Shown: positions 20,217 through 30,359, counted from the first letter of the stretch. The stretch is DNA of 64,000 nt from Tersicoccus solisilvae (GCF_014643255.1 NZ_BMJI01000005.1:1-64000), one strand, 5' to 3'. The notes: generated from the letters alone by a model not told the origin. Made by a program: numbers and translations.

Positions 20217-21495
20217 CTCTGTCGGTCGGCCGTCGGACGCCGCGGTCTCCGGCGACGCCGCGCCCGGCAGTCCCGCCCCGGGCCGCCGCCGCCGGTGGCC
20301 GTCCGTCGCCCTGCTCGGCCCGGCGTTCGTCGCCGCCGTCGCCTACGTCGACCCCGGCAACGTGGCCGCCAACCTCACCTCCGGGGCGAGTTACGGGTAC
20401 CTGCTCGTGTGGGTGCTCGTCGCGGCCAACGCCGTCGCGGTGCTCGTCCAGTACCAGTCCGCCAAGCTCGGCATCGTCACCGGGCGCTCCCTGCCCGAAC
20501 TGCTGGGCGATCGGCTCTCCCCCTGGCCGCGGCGGGCGTTCTGGGTGCAGGCCGAACTCGTGGCCCTGGCGACCGACCTGGCCGAGGTCGTCGGCGGCGC
20601 GATCGCCCTGCAGCTGCTGTTCGGCGTCCCCCTGCCCCTGGGCGGCCTCATCGTCGGCCTCGTGTCGATGGGCGTGCTCCTGGTCCAGACCCGCCACGGG
20701 CAGCGCCCCTTCGAACGGGTCGTCGTCGGGCTGCTCGCCGTGATCACCCTCGGCTTCCTCACCGGCCTGGTGGTCAGCCCACCCGACGCCGGCGGCGTCG
20801 TCGGCGGCCTGGTGCCCCGGTTCGACGGCGCCGAATCCGTGCTGCTGGCCGCCAGCATGCTGGGCGCGACGGTGATGCCGCACGCCGTCTACGTGCACTC
20901 GGCGCTCAGCCGCGACCGGCACCACGCCCAGCGCGACACCGCCCTGGTGCTGCGCGCCACCCGGTTCGACGTCGGCGGCGCGCTGGCCGTCGCCGGGGTG
21001 GTCAACATCGGGATGCTGCTGCTGGCCGCCTCGACGCTGGGCGGCGTGGAGGGCACCGACACCATCGCCGGCGCCCACGCGGCGATCGTCGCCGCGCTGG
21101 GTCCCCTGGTGGGCGTGCTGTTCGCGGTCGGCCTGCTCGCCTCCGGCCTCGCCTCGACCTCCGTGGGCAGCTACGCCGGTGCGGTGATCATGGGCGGCCT
21201 GCTGCACCTGCGGATCCCGCTGCTCGCGCGCCGGGCGATGACACTCGTCCCCGCCATCGCGCTGCTCGCGGCGGGCGTGGACCCGACCTGGGCACTGGTG
21301 ATCTCCCAGGTGGTGCTCTCCTTCGGCATCCCCTTCGCCGTCATCCCGCTGGTCGGGTACACCGGACGGCGATCCCTGATGGGTGAGTACCGGGACCCGG
21401 TGCTCACCCGGGTGCTGGCCTGGACGGCGGTGGCCCTGATCGTGGCGCTGAACGCCGTGCTGCTGTGGCTGACCGTCACGGGAGCGGCCGGGTGA
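20209..21495 (+). CDS. mntH: Nramp-family divalent metal (Mn2+) transporter MntH
   Basis: This 428-residue proton-coupled importer of manganese or iron has about eleven hydrophobic segments. The Nramp signature in helix 1 is YVDPGNVAANL, and helix 6 has MLGATVMPHAVYVHS, where MPH is the conserved metal-site motif. The GTG start has no ribosome-binding site and lies at the predicted transcription start, so the message is probably leaderless. The stop overlaps the start of the regulator gene (GTGA), giving a self-contained manganese uptake and control unit. Confidence 0.93.
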   Translation: MPNSVGRPSDAAVSGDAAPGSPAPGRRRRWPSVALLGPAFVAAVAYVDPGNVAANLTSGASYGYLLVWVLVAANAVAVLVQYQSAKLGIVTGRSLPELLGDRLSPWPRRAFWVQAELVALATDLAEVVGGAIALQLLFGVPLPLGGLIVGLVSMGVLLVQTRHGQRPFERVVVGLLAVITLGFLTGLVVSPPDAGGVVGGLVPRFDGAESVLLAASMLGATVMPHAVYVHSALSRDRHHAQRDTALVLRATRFDVGGALAVAGVVNIGMLLLAASTLGGVEGTDTIAGAHAAIVAALGPLVGVLFAVGLLASGLASTSVGSYAGAVIMGGLLHLRIPLLARRAMTLVPAIALLAAGVDPTWALVISQVVLSFGIPFAVIPLVGYTGRRSLMGEYRDPVLTRVLAWTAVALIVALNAVLLWLTVTGAAG

Positions 21496-22292
21496 GCGCG
21501 CCGCGGGCGGCAGCGGCCGGACGCGGCGACGCCGCGGCCCCTCGCGGCAGGTCCTCGGCCAGCGTGGAGGACTACGTCAAGGCCATCCACGCGCACACGG
21601 AGTGGAACCCGGGACCGATCACGACGACGGCGCTGGCCGCGCGGCTCCGCGTCACCGCCGCGTCGGCGTCCGAGATGGTGCGGCGCCTGGACGAGCGGGG
21701 CCTCGTCGTCCACCGCCCGTACCGGCCGGTGGAGCTGACGCCGGCGGGCCGCGCGCTGGCGGTGGCGATGATCCGCCGCCACCGGCTGCTGGAGACGTGG
21801 CTGGCCAGCGAGCTCGGCTACGGCTGGGACGAGGTGCACGACGAGGCCGAGCGGCTCGAGCACGCGGTCTCGGACCGGTTGATCGAGGCGATCGCCGAGC
21901 GGCTCGGCGATCCGGAGCGGGACCCCCACGGGGATCCGATTCCCCGTCGTGACGGCGCCGTCGTCGTCCCCGACGCCCGTCCGCTCGCCGGGTTCGACGC
22001 CGGCCACCCGGTCCGGGTGCGCCGCGTGAGCGACGCGGACCCGGCCCTGCTGCGTGCACTCGCGGCGGCCCGGATCGGACCCGACACCGACCTCACCGTG
22101 CTCGACCCACCCGACGACCGGCGGGCGAGCGGCGCCGTCGTGCGGGTGCGCGTGGTGGGGGCCGCGGACGCCGTCCTGCTCGCCCGGCAGGACGCGGCGG
22201 CCGTGTGGGTCGCGGACCGGGGCGAGCACGACGGGTGCACCCTCACGGATCGTCCCGTCCCGCGTCCGCGCCAGGATCGTCCCGCTCGTTGA
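21492..22292 (+). CDS. mntR: DtxR-family metal-dependent repressor (MntR-like)
   Basis: This 266-residue regulator has an N-terminal winged helix (about 20-85; TTTALAARLRVTAASASEMVRRL is the recognition region). A dimerisation and metal domain (RRHRLLETWL, and WDEVHDEAERLEH with the usual His/Glu ligands) follows, and then a C-terminal FeoA/SH3-like domain. I chose GTG 21492, which overlaps the mntH stop (GTGA) and has GGAG seven bases before it. A longer frame from 21465 lies inside mntH. It probably represses mntH when Mn2+ is high, through the palindrome at the mntH start. Its 3' end overlaps the convergent next gene by 50 bp. Confidence 0.88.
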   Translation: MSAPRAAAAGRGDAAAPRGRSSASVEDYVKAIHAHTEWNPGPITTTALAARLRVTAASASEMVRRLDERGLVVHRPYRPVELTPAGRALAVAMIRRHRLLETWLASELGYGWDEVHDEAERLEHAVSDRLIEAIAERLGDPERDPHGDPIPRRDGAVVVPDARPLAGFDAGHPVRVRRVSDADPALLRALAAARIGPDTDLTVLDPPDDRRASGAVVRVRVVGAADAVLLARQDAAAVWVADRGEHDGCTLTDRPVPRPRQDRPAR

Positions 22293-22704
22293 CGTCGAGG
22301 TGCTGCTCCGGTGGCACCGGGAGCCGGACCTCCCGGACGCGGCGCTCCTCGTCCCGGCCACGGCCGAACCGTTCCAGACCGAGCAGCGCCGACGCCCCGA
22401 CGCCCATCGCGAGGCCGGGCCAGGGCAGCCCCGAGAGCGCCAGCAGGGCCGCCGCCAGCAGGAAGAAGCCGCCGGCGAGCAGTGGCCGGGCGGGCCGGCC
22501 GATCCGGTGGGACGCGCGCGGCGCCATCCACCGGCCCCAGGCCAGCACCACCACCACGAGGGACGCGATGCCCACGGGCACCGCCCAGGCCAGCGGCAGC
22601 AGGTGGAAGGCCGCGACGCCGAGGGAGATCAGCGCGGCGAGCTCGAGCAGGAACGAGAGCAGCGACCGGAGCAGGAGCACACCGGGCCCCACCCGCCGCG
22701 GCAT
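22243..22704 (-). CDS. YrdB-like (DUF2568) small membrane protein
   Basis: This 153-residue protein has four hydrophobic segments (LLRSLLSFLLELAALISLG start, then AVPVGIASLVVVVLAW, LLAGGFFLLAAALLAL and a shorter one) and a long acidic/basic tail. The pattern fits the YrdB/DUF2568 family of unknown function. The ATG at 22704 lies two bases beyond the stop of the GH13 gene, so the two are one operon. The final 50 bp overlap the mntR 3' end on the other strand. Confidence 0.75.
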   Translation of the reverse strand: MPRRVGPGVLLLRSLLSFLLELAALISLGVAAFHLLPLAWAVPVGIASLVVVVLAWGRWMAPRASHRIGRPARPLLAGGFFLLAAALLALSGLPWPGLAMGVGASALLGLERFGRGRDEERRVREVRLPVPPEQHLDVNERDDPGADAGRDDP

Positions 22705-22706
22705 GG

Positions 22707-24566
22707 TCAGACCCCGGCGCCCGCGTCCGGCACGCCCGCGGGCACGGCCACCACGCGCACCTCCCACGGCTGCAGCACGGCGGGATCCGCCTCCCCGGCG
22801 GCGTCGTCCGGCACGTTCGTCAGCACCGGCCGCGCCGTCGCCGGCCGGCAGGACGACGGGAGCGGGCAGGGCCGTCCGCTCAGGTTCGCGGTGACGAGCA
22901 GCACCCGGTCGCCGAGCGTGCGCGTGTAGGCGAAGAGCTGCTCGTGGTCGGGCTCGAGCAGGTCGAAACGGCCGAAGGCGACGACGTCGTCGGTGTGCCG
23001 CAGCGCGATCAGCCGCTGGTAGAAGCGGAAGATCGACCGGCGGGACGCCCGGTCGGCCGCCGCGTTGATCGTCGCGTAGTTCGGGTTCACCGGCATCCAC
23101 GGGGTGACGTCCGGCCGGTCGGAGGCGGCGCTGAAGCCGCCGTGCACCGAGTCGTCCCACTGCACCGGGGTCCGGGCGTTGTCCCGCGTCATCAGGCGTA
23201 GCGCCGCGAGCACGTCGCGGGGGTCCGCGCCCTGCTGCTGCACCGCCTCGGTGTAGTGGTTGACGGCCTCGACGTCGGCGAAGTCCTCGATCCCGCCGAA
23301 CGGCACGTTCGTCATGCCGAACTCCTCGCCCTGGTAGATGAACGGCGTACCGCACTGCAGGTGCAGCACCGCCGCCCACGCCGTGGCGGAGGCGTAGCGC
23401 ACCCGTTCGGCCCCGTCGACGTCGCCCTGCTCCAGCAGCCCCTGACCGTCGTCCCCGAACCGGGAGACGAGACGCGGCTGGTCGTGGTTGTTCAGGTACA
23501 GCGAGTTCCAGCCGCGGCCGAACAGCCCGTCCTGCCACCGGGCCAGATTGGCCTTGAGGTGCCGCAGGTCCAGGGTCGCCGGATCCCACTTGCCGCCCTT
23601 GCCGTGATCGAGGCCCACGTGCTCGAACTGGAAGATCATGTCCACCTCGGCGCGGGTCGGGTCCGTGTAGAGCTGGGCGTGCTCGAGCGGGGTGCCGGGC
23701 GTCTCCCCCACCGTCATCAGCTCCGCGTCCCGGCCCGCGAACACCTCCCGGTGCATCTCCGACAGGTACTCGTGCACGCGCGGCCCGTTGGCGTACTGCT
23801 CGGCGCCCAGCGGCATCGAGGAGGTCACCGGCTCGACGTCGACGTACTCGCCCTTGGAGATGAGGTTGATGACGTCCATCCGGAAGCCGTCCACGCCGCG
23901 GTCGAGCCACCACCGCATCATGGCGTACACGGCCCGGCGCACGTCCGGGTTGTCCCAGTTCAGGTCCGGCTGCTGCGGGGCGAAGAGGCGCAGGAAGTAC
24001 TGGCCGGTGGCCTCGTCCCACTGCCACGCCGGCCCGGAGAAGAAGGACCGCCAGTTGGTCGGCTCGGCCCCCGGGGTGCCCCCGGTGAAACCGGGCCGCG
24101 GGTCCCGCCAGATGTACCAGTCGCGCTTGTCGGCCGCGCGGGAGGAGCGCGAGTCGAGGAACCAGGCGTGCTCGTCGGAGGTGTGGTTGACGACGAGGTC
24201 CATGATCAGCTTCATGCCCCGCTCGTGGGCCGCGGCCAGCAGCGCGTCGAACTCCTCGAGCGTGCCGAAGCGGGGGTCGATGTCCTGGTAGTCGGCGATG
24301 TCGTACCCGTTGTCGTGCTGCGGGGACGGGTAGATCGGAGACAGCCAGATCACGTCGACGCCGAGCTCGGCGAGGTGGTCCAGCTTCGAGGCGATGCCGG
24401 CCAGGTCGCCGAAACCGTCCCCGTCGCCGTCGGCGAAGCTGCGGGGATAGATCTGGTAGACCACCGCCCGCGTCCACCAGGGAGCGTCGGCGGGGTCCGG
24501 GACGGCGGACGAGGCAACGGCGGGAGCGGTGTCGGCGGGAGCGGCGTCGGCGTGGTGTCCGGTCAT
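22707..24566 (-). CDS. GH13 alpha-glucosidase (oligo-1,6-glucosidase-like)
   Basis: This 619-residue cytoplasmic amylase-family enzyme probably hydrolyses alpha-glucosides such as isomaltose, maltose or related oligosaccharides. The GH13 conserved regions are all present: DLVVNHTS, GFRMDVIN (nucleophile Asp), VGETPG (acid/base Glu) and NNHDQPR (transition-state Asp). The N-terminal ~28 residues are Ala/Pro-rich, before YQIYPRSF begins the barrel. Trehalose synthase or trehalose-6-phosphate hydrolase are less likely alternatives. There is no signal peptide. A small membrane protein gene follows in the same operon. Confidence 0.9.
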   Translation of the reverse strand: MTGHHADAAPADTAPAVASSAVPDPADAPWWTRAVVYQIYPRSFADGDGDGFGDLAGIASKLDHLAELGVDVIWLSPIYPSPQHDNGYDIADYQDIDPRFGTLEEFDALLAAAHERGMKLIMDLVVNHTSDEHAWFLDSRSSRAADKRDWYIWRDPRPGFTGGTPGAEPTNWRSFFSGPAWQWDEATGQYFLRLFAPQQPDLNWDNPDVRRAVYAMMRWWLDRGVDGFRMDVINLISKGEYVDVEPVTSSMPLGAEQYANGPRVHEYLSEMHREVFAGRDAELMTVGETPGTPLEHAQLYTDPTRAEVDMIFQFEHVGLDHGKGGKWDPATLDLRHLKANLARWQDGLFGRGWNSLYLNNHDQPRLVSRFGDDGQGLLEQGDVDGAERVRYASATAWAAVLHLQCGTPFIYQGEEFGMTNVPFGGIEDFADVEAVNHYTEAVQQQGADPRDVLAALRLMTRDNARTPVQWDDSVHGGFSAASDRPDVTPWMPVNPNYATINAAADRASRRSIFRFYQRLIALRHTDDVVAFGRFDLLEPDHEQLFAYTRTLGDRVLLVTANLSGRPCPLPSSCRPATARPVLTNVPDDAAGEADPAVLQPWEVRVVAVPAGVPDAGAGV

Positions 24567-24606
24567 CCGTCCATGATGTCAGGTGGGCGGGGGCCGGGAA
24601 CGGGTG

Positions 24607-26013
24607 TCAGGCCCGCGGCACGTCGGCGGGCCCCGTCGCCGGCGACGGCGTCCGGATGCCGACCGCCGAGAGCAGCGCCCCGGTGGCCAGCAGTGCCGCG
24701 CACACGAGCAGGACCCGGTGCAGCGCCGCCGTGTCGAGGCTGCCGCCGATCACCAGCCCGGCCGTCGCCGTGGTGACCAGACCCGCGATGCGTGCGACCG
24801 CGTTGTTGATCGCCGAGCCGACGCCGGCGACGTCCGGCGGCACGGCACCGAGGATGGCCGAGGTCAGCGGGGCGACCGTGACGGCCAGCCCCGCGCCGAA
24901 CAGCAGCACCCCCGGCAGCAGGTCGGTCGGGTAGTTCAGCTCCGCGCCGACGCGCAGCATCAGCACGTGCCCCAGGGCGGCCAGAAGCGGGCCCGCCGTC
25001 ATGAACCACCGGGCGCCCAGCCGGCCCGCGAGCCTGCCCACGGGTGCGGAGAAGACGATGAGCAGCACCGTCGTCGGCAGGGTCGCCAACCCGGCGGTCG
25101 TCGCCCCCAGCCCCGCCACCTGCTGCAGGTAGAGGGTGAGCACGAGGGAGCTGAGCCCCAGCGCCCCGTAGATGCCGAAGGTGGCGGCGTTGCCCCAGGC
25201 CACGTTCCGGATCCGCAGCAGGTCCGGCGGGATCATCGGAGCCGGGGTGCGCCGTTCGTGCCGGACCAGTCCCACCAGCCCGGCGACGCCGACGACGGCG
25301 GAACCGAGCACGAGCGGGTGGGCCCACCCCAGTCGGCCGGCCTCGATCAGCGCGAACACGAGGCCGCCGAGTCCGGCGACCGTGAGGGCACCGCCGAGGA
25401 CGTCGATGCGGGCGTCCGGCCGCCGCCGGTCGGCGCGCAGCAGCGCGGGCAGCAGGGCCAGGCAGACGCCGATCGGCAGGACATTGACGACGAAGATCAC
25501 CCGCCAGCCGATCAGGTCGACCGCCAGGCCGCCGATCAGGGGCGCGACGACGGTCGCCGCCCCGGTGGACGCGGTCCAGGTGCCGATCGCCGCGGCCTGA
25601 CGGGGGCCGTCGAAGTGCGCCATGATCAGCGACAGGGCGCTGGGTACCAGCATGGCGCCGCACACGCCCTGCAGCGCCCGCCCGGCGACCAGCAGCCCCG
25701 GGTCCGGGGCCGCCGCGCACAGCAGGGACGTGACCCCGAACCCCCACAGGCCCAGTTGCAGGATCCGGCCGCGGCCCACGACGTCGGAGATCGCCCCCGC
25801 GAGCAGGATGAAGGCGCCGAGGGTGAGCAGGTACGCGTCGACCACCCACTGCTGCGCGGTCAGCCCGCCGCCGAGCTCGCGGGCCAGGGCGGGCAGCGCG
25901 AGGTTGACGACGAAACCGTCGAGGACGGCGATGAAGGAGGCGAGGATAGCCACGGTCAGGACCCGCCGCTGCACGGGCGTGGCTCGCTCCCGCCCGCCGG
26001 CGCCGTCCGTCAC
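24607..26013 (-). CDS. MFS transporter, DHA2 (EmrB/QacA) family
   Basis: This 468-residue protein has the many hydrophobic helices of a 14-helix drug/proton antiporter. Family motifs include motif A-like ISDVVGRGRILQLG in loop 2-3 and the helix-5 region GRALQGVCGAMLVPSAL, followed by GTWTASTGAATVVAPLIGGLAVDLIGWR (read in parts). Such proteins export drugs or other hydrophobic compounds. No adjacent regulator is present, so the substrate is open. The start is GTG at 26013. A gap of 40 bp separates its end from the start of the GH13 gene. Confidence 0.88.
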   Translation of the reverse strand: MTDGAGGRERATPVQRRVLTVAILASFIAVLDGFVVNLALPALARELGGGLTAQQWVVDAYLLTLGAFILLAGAISDVVGRGRILQLGLWGFGVTSLLCAAAPDPGLLVAGRALQGVCGAMLVPSALSLIMAHFDGPRQAAAIGTWTASTGAATVVAPLIGGLAVDLIGWRVIFVVNVLPIGVCLALLPALLRADRRRPDARIDVLGGALTVAGLGGLVFALIEAGRLGWAHPLVLGSAVVGVAGLVGLVRHERRTPAPMIPPDLLRIRNVAWGNAATFGIYGALGLSSLVLTLYLQQVAGLGATTAGLATLPTTVLLIVFSAPVGRLAGRLGARWFMTAGPLLAALGHVLMLRVGAELNYPTDLLPGVLLFGAGLAVTVAPLTSAILGAVPPDVAGVGSAINNAVARIAGLVTTATAGLVIGGSLDTAALHRVLLVCAALLATGALLSAVGIRTPSPATGPADVPRA

Positions 26014-26040
26014 AGCGTCAGCGTACGCCGGTGGGCGTCC

Positions 26041-26256
26041 TCAGCGACGGCGCAGCAGTCCGCCGAGCAGGAAGGCCAGCCCGACCAGGATGGCGAGCAG
26101 CGTGTAGAGCGTGTGCGTGCCCCCGATCACCGTCATCACCAGGATGAACACGAAGGCCGCGGCCAGGATGATCAGGCCGGTCACGATCAGCCACCGCCCC
26201 GGGTGCGGGGGCGGGATCGGCGGCAACCACGGCGGCCGGCGGTCGGTCCAGCTCAC
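26041..26256 (-). CDS. Small two-helix membrane protein
   Basis: This 71-residue protein of unknown function has a Pro-rich N-terminus (PPWLPPIPPPHPG) and two hydrophobic segments (about 22-45 and 49-66), ending in GGLLRRR. The GTG start at 26256 is preceded by TACACT and six bases, with no ribosome-binding site, so it is probably leaderless. It lies 27 bp before the MFS gene in the same direction and may be co-transcribed with it. No family was recognised. Confidence 0.55.
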   Translation of the reverse strand: MSWTDRRPPWLPPIPPPHPGRWLIVTGLIILAAAFVFILVMTVIGGTHTLYTLLAILVGLAFLLGGLLRRR

Positions 26257-26262
26257 GGGCCC

Positions 26263-26268
26263 AGTGTA
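26263..26268 (-). promoter_or_regulatory. -10 element for a leaderless small membrane gene
   Basis: TACACT on the minus strand lies six bases before the GTG at 26256. This matches the arrangement seen before several other genes in the window. Confidence 0.45.
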
Positions 26269-26379
26269 GGCCCGGCCGCGGTGCGGCTCGCCGGGGCCGG
26301 GACCGGCCCGGTCCTTCCCTCACGGCAGCAGCCGTGGCGACAACGAGCCGCATCGAGACCGACCGACGAACGCATTCCC

Positions 26380-27681
26380 CTACGAGCACGCCGCGGGAGC
26401 CCCGGCGTCAGCCTTCTCGATCTTCCAGTCCGTGCCTGTCCAGACCATCGTGTAGTCGAACGTCCAGATCGAGCAGGTCTGGCCGTTGCGACCGACGGAG
26501 GTGTCCTGCTGGGTCTGCACGGTGACGTCCGCGTGGATCCTGTCTCCGACGGGGTCCCGGACCTCCGTCAACACGAGTGACCGCCAGAAGACGGAGTCCA
26601 GTCCGGCCTTCCAGGTGTCGAGGCCGTGCAATTGTTGCTGGGTGTCAGTTGTGTACACGTCGAAGGCGGTCTCGTAGGCCCCCCGATTGATGGCCTGGCC
26701 ATAGATCTGAAGGGTCTGAGCGATGGATGCCGCGCTGGGGTCGGAGGACTCGATCGTCACGTCGACGTCAGCTGAGGTTGCCGCGCCCCCGCCATCGGTA
26801 GAGCAGCTGTCCGGTGCAAGAGCGGTGGTGCGGTCGCGCCACTCGGCAAGGCGGGATACCGCCCGCAACGGGTTCACCGCGTAAGCGATGCCCTCGGCGG
26901 CGTCTCCGTTGGAGTCCTGTGTCACCTTGCTGACGACGACACCGACGACGCGGCCCTTGTTGTCGAGAAGGGGACCGCCGCTGTTGCCGTGGTTGATCGC
27001 CGTGTCGGTCTTGATCAGCCCGGACACTCCGTCGATCTCGGCGTTGACCGTGCTGACCCTTCCCTCGGTGAAGGTCATCTCGGCGCCGAGAGGGAACCCA
27101 ATGGTCGCCACATCCGACGCGACCGAGGGCAGCGCCTGCTGGACTGCGAACCGGTAGCCCTGAACCGCGTCGTCCAGGCGCAGCAGGGCCAGGTCGTCAC
27201 CGGGATCAAACCCGATCACCTGCGCCGACGAGACCCCACCCGGCAGACTCACCGAGATCGCCGTCTGCCCGTCAACCACGTGAGCCGCCGTCATGACGAG
27301 ATTCGGGCCGACCACGAAGCCGGTGCCATGCCCTCCCCCGTCACACGTCGTGACCTCGATCAGCGCAACGCCGCTCTTGACCTTCGAGTAGACGTCGGCC
27401 CAGGTCGGATCTGCGGGCGGGACCGGCGGGGTAGGACCCACGACGGGAGCGCCCGAGGCCACCGGCGGGGTCGCGGCGGGCGGGGTCGCCGCAGGGCTCG
27501 ATGTGGTGGTCGATCCGGACTGCTGGGATTGCGCCTGCTGCGGCTGGGACTGCGCAGGTGGCGGCGCCTGAACGGTCACCGTCGGACCGGCCGTGGGCTG
27601 GGTGCAGCTTGACAGCGGCAGCGCGATCAAGCCCAGGACGAATGGCGCTGCCACCCATCGTCCGTAACCGGAGGTGGTCAT
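26380..27681 (-). CDS. Secreted trypsin-like serine protease lipoprotein
   Basis: This 433-residue protein has a signal peptide ending in a lipobox (LPLSSC, near residue 26) and a Gln/Pro/Thr-rich linker (about 30-105). A trypsin-like domain (about 115-300) carries the triad His (TAAHVV), Asp (DDLALL) and Ser (GNSGGPLL). A C-terminal domain of about 110 residues looks NTF2/SnoaL-like. No PDZ domain follows. The ATG at 27681 is preferred to an upstream start because AAGGA precedes it and the signal peptide then starts properly. Codon use looks less GC-biased than its neighbours in places, hinting at transfer. It probably works in cell-envelope proteolysis. Confidence 0.85.
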   Translation of the reverse strand: MTTSGYGRWVAAPFVLGLIALPLSSCTQPTAGPTVTVQAPPPAQSQPQQAQSQQSGSTTTSSPAATPPAATPPVASGAPVVGPTPPVPPADPTWADVYSKVKSGVALIEVTTCDGGGHGTGFVVGPNLVMTAAHVVDGQTAISVSLPGGVSSAQVIGFDPGDDLALLRLDDAVQGYRFAVQQALPSVASDVATIGFPLGAEMTFTEGRVSTVNAEIDGVSGLIKTDTAINHGNSGGPLLDNKGRVVGVVVSKVTQDSNGDAAEGIAYAVNPLRAVSRLAEWRDRTTALAPDSCSTDGGGAATSADVDVTIESSDPSAASIAQTLQIYGQAINRGAYETAFDVYTTDTQQQLHGLDTWKAGLDSVFWRSLVLTEVRDPVGDRIHADVTVQTQQDTSVGRNGQTCSIWTFDYTMVWTGTDWKIEKADAGAPAACS

Positions 27682-27839
27682 GACGTGCCGTCCTTCTGCC
27701 GCGCCGTCGAACGCCCCCCAGCGCGCTGGCACCCGTGGGATGCCACGGCCGGCAGGATCCGAAGGGAGAAGAAGAATCCCGCTGAGCCGCCGACCGCAGT
27801 CTAGATCGACGGCCGGCGATCAGCCAGAGCTGAGTTACC

Positions 27840-30239
27840 TCACGGCAGCACCGGGTCGGCCGCGAGCGACCAGCCGGTGATGTGGTCCGGGTCGTCGCCG
27901 ACCTCGCGGGTGTACTCGCGGGCCGCCAATTGGGCGTCCATGAGCCGCTGCCGCAGCACCGTGCGGGTCCCGTGCAGGGCGGGCACCCGGTCGATCACGT
28001 CGATCACCAGCTGGTAGCGGTCGATCCCGTTGAGCAGGGCCATGTCGAACGGCGTCGTCGTCGTGCCCTCCTCGTGGTAGCCGCGCACGTGCAGGCCGGC
28101 GTGGTTGGCGCGCTTGTACGTGAGCCGGTGGATCAGGGACGCGTAGCCGTGGTAGGCGAAGATCACGGGCCTGTCCTCGGTGAAGATGCCGTCGAAGTCG
28201 GCGTCCGACAGGCCGTGCGGGTGGGACCGGTCGTCGATCAGCCGCATCAGGTCCACGACGTTGACCACTCGCACCGCCAGCTCCGGGACGTGGTGCGCGA
28301 GCAGCTGGGCGGCCGCGACCGTCTCGATCGTGGGCACGTCACCGGCGCAGGCCAGCACCACGTCGGGCTGCTCCCCCGGCCGCTCGGTGCCTGCGAAGTC
28401 CCACACGCCCAGGCCCCGGGCGCAGTGGTGGGCTGCCGCCTCGGGACCGAGCCAGGTCAGGGACGGGTGCTTGCCGCTGACGACGATGTTGATGCGGTCC
28501 TGGCTGCGCAGGCAGTGGTCCATGGTGCACAGCAGCGTGTTGGTGTCCGGCGGCAGGTACACCCGCACGACGTCGGCGGACTTGTTGACCGCGTGGTCGA
28601 TGAAGCCCGGGTCCTGGTGGGAGAAGCCGTTGTGGTCCTGCTGCCAGACGTGGGACGAGAGCAGGTAGGTGAAGGAGGCGATCGGCCGGCGCCACGGCAG
28701 GCGCTGGTGCACCTTCAGCCACTTGGCGTGCTGGTTGAACATGGAGTCCACGATGTGGACGAACGCCTCGTAGCAGTCGAAGACGCCGTGCCGCCCGGTC
28801 AGCAGGTAACCCTCGAGCAGGCCCTGGCACAGGTGCTCGCTGAGCACCTCGATCACCCGGCCGTCCGGGGCCAGGTGCTCGTCCACCGGCAGCACCGTCG
28901 CGTTCCACGCCTTGTCGGTCGCCGTGAACACGTTCTGCAGGCGGTTGGAGGCGGTCTCGTCCGGCCCGAACAGGCGGAAGGTCTCCGGGTTGGCGCGGAT
29001 CACCTCGGCCAGCCAGGTGCCGAGGGTGGCCATGGGGCTGTCGCGCTGCCGGCCGGGTTCGGCGACGGCGACCCCGGTGCCCTGCCACGCCGGCAGCCGC
29101 AGCGGCGCGAGCAGCCGACCGCCGTTGGCGAACGGGGTGGCGCCGAGTCTCCGGTCCCCCGCGGGATTCAGTGTGGTGACCGCGTCTCGCGGCCTGCCCT
29201 GCTCGTCGAACAGTTCCTCGGGCCGGTAGGAGCGCAGCCAGGCGGTCAGCCGCTCCCGGGCCGCGTCGTCGTCCGGCGCGACCGTCAGGGGGATCTGATG
29301 GGCACGCCACGTTCCCTCGACCGGCTTGCCGTCCACCTCGGCCGGGCCGGTCCACCCCTTCGGGCTGCGCAGCACGATCATCGGCCACGGTTCGCGCCGC
29401 GCCTCGTCCCCGGGCGTGACCGCGTCCGCCGGCGCGCCCTCGCGGGCCCGAGCCTGGATCGCGGCGATCCGGTCCAGGCACGCGTCGAGCGCGGCGGCGA
29501 AGTCGCGGTGCGCGGCGTCGGTGGCGTCCGGGTCGTCGACCGTGACGACGAACGGCTCGTACCCGTGACCGCGCAGCCGTTGCTCGAGTTGATCCTGCGG
29601 CATCCGCGCGAGGATGGTGGGGTTGGCGATCTTCCAGCCGTTCAGGTGCAGGATCGGCAGCACGGCGCCGTCGCGCCGGGGATCCAGGAACACGTGCGCG
29701 TCCCAGCTGCCGGACAGGGCCCCGGTCTCGGCCTCCCCGTCGCCGACGACCACCGCCGCCACCAGCCCGGGGTTGTCCAGGACCGCGCCGAACCCGTGGG
29801 CGAGGCTGTAGCCGAGCTCGCCGCCCTCGTTGATGGAACCCGGGGTCTCCGGCGCGGCGTGGGACGGGATGCCGCCCGGGTAGGAGAACTGCCGCACGAG
29901 CCGGTCCATCCCGGCCTCGTCCCGGGTGATGTCGCCGTACGTCTCGGAGTAGGTGCCCTCGAGCCAGGTGCCGGCGACGAGGGCGGGTCCGCCGTGGCCG
30001 GGCCCGGCGATCAGCAGCATGTCCTGCTCCCGCTGGGTGATCACCCGGTTCAGGTGCGCGTAGACGAAGGTCAGGCCCGGGGTGGTGCCCCAGTGCCCGA
30101 GCAGGCGCCGCTTGATGTCGCGGCTCTCCAGGGGCCGGCGCAGCAGGGCGTTCTGCCGCAGGTAGAGCTGGCCGACGGACAGGTAGTTGGCGGCGCGCCA
30201 CCAGGCGTCGATGGCGGACAGGTGCTGGTCGGTGGCCAT
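27840..30239 (-). CDS. xfp: Phosphoketolase (xylulose-5-P/fructose-6-P type)
   Basis: This 799-residue thiamine diphosphate enzyme splits xylulose-5-phosphate (and perhaps fructose-6-phosphate) into acetyl phosphate and an aldose phosphate. Motifs include the N-terminal [44 protein letters not shown] (cofactor site) and the C-terminal HQDPGFIDH. The length is that of the family. GGAGGG precedes the ATG. Acetate kinase or phosphotransacetylase genes are not seen nearby. It adds a carbon-conserving route to central metabolism in this organism. Confidence 0.95.
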   Translation of the reverse strand: MATDQHLSAIDAWWRAANYLSVGQLYLRQNALLRRPLESRDIKRRLLGHWGTTPGLTFVYAHLNRVITQREQDMLLIAGPGHGGPALVAGTWLEGTYSETYGDITRDEAGMDRLVRQFSYPGGIPSHAAPETPGSINEGGELGYSLAHGFGAVLDNPGLVAAVVVGDGEAETGALSGSWDAHVFLDPRRDGAVLPILHLNGWKIANPTILARMPQDQLEQRLRGHGYEPFVVTVDDPDATDAAHRDFAAALDACLDRIAAIQARAREGAPADAVTPGDEARREPWPMIVLRSPKGWTGPAEVDGKPVEGTWRAHQIPLTVAPDDDAARERLTAWLRSYRPEELFDEQGRPRDAVTTLNPAGDRRLGATPFANGGRLLAPLRLPAWQGTGVAVAEPGRQRDSPMATLGTWLAEVIRANPETFRLFGPDETASNRLQNVFTATDKAWNATVLPVDEHLAPDGRVIEVLSEHLCQGLLEGYLLTGRHGVFDCYEAFVHIVDSMFNQHAKWLKVHQRLPWRRPIASFTYLLSSHVWQQDHNGFSHQDPGFIDHAVNKSADVVRVYLPPDTNTLLCTMDHCLRSQDRINIVVSGKHPSLTWLGPEAAAHHCARGLGVWDFAGTERPGEQPDVVLACAGDVPTIETVAAAQLLAHHVPELAVRVVNVVDLMRLIDDRSHPHGLSDADFDGIFTEDRPVIFAYHGYASLIHRLTYKRANHAGLHVRGYHEEGTTTTPFDMALLNGIDRYQLVIDVIDRVPALHGTRTVLRQRLMDAQLAAREYTREVGDDPDHITGWSLAADPVLP

Positions 30240-30359
30240 GGTCCCTCCCGGGGTCTCGGCCGGGCGTCAGGCGGGTGCGGGTCGGCGCGGGCTACCGCCG
30301 ACCCGGTCATCAGCATACGGACCGTCGGGCGGTGGCCGCACGCTCACCTCAGGGCGAGC

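Noticed and set aside
24583-26580. A 665-codon plus-strand frame
   Set aside because: It is antisense to the MFS gene, low in hydrophobic order and rich in Gln, Arg and His, a typical shadow composition.
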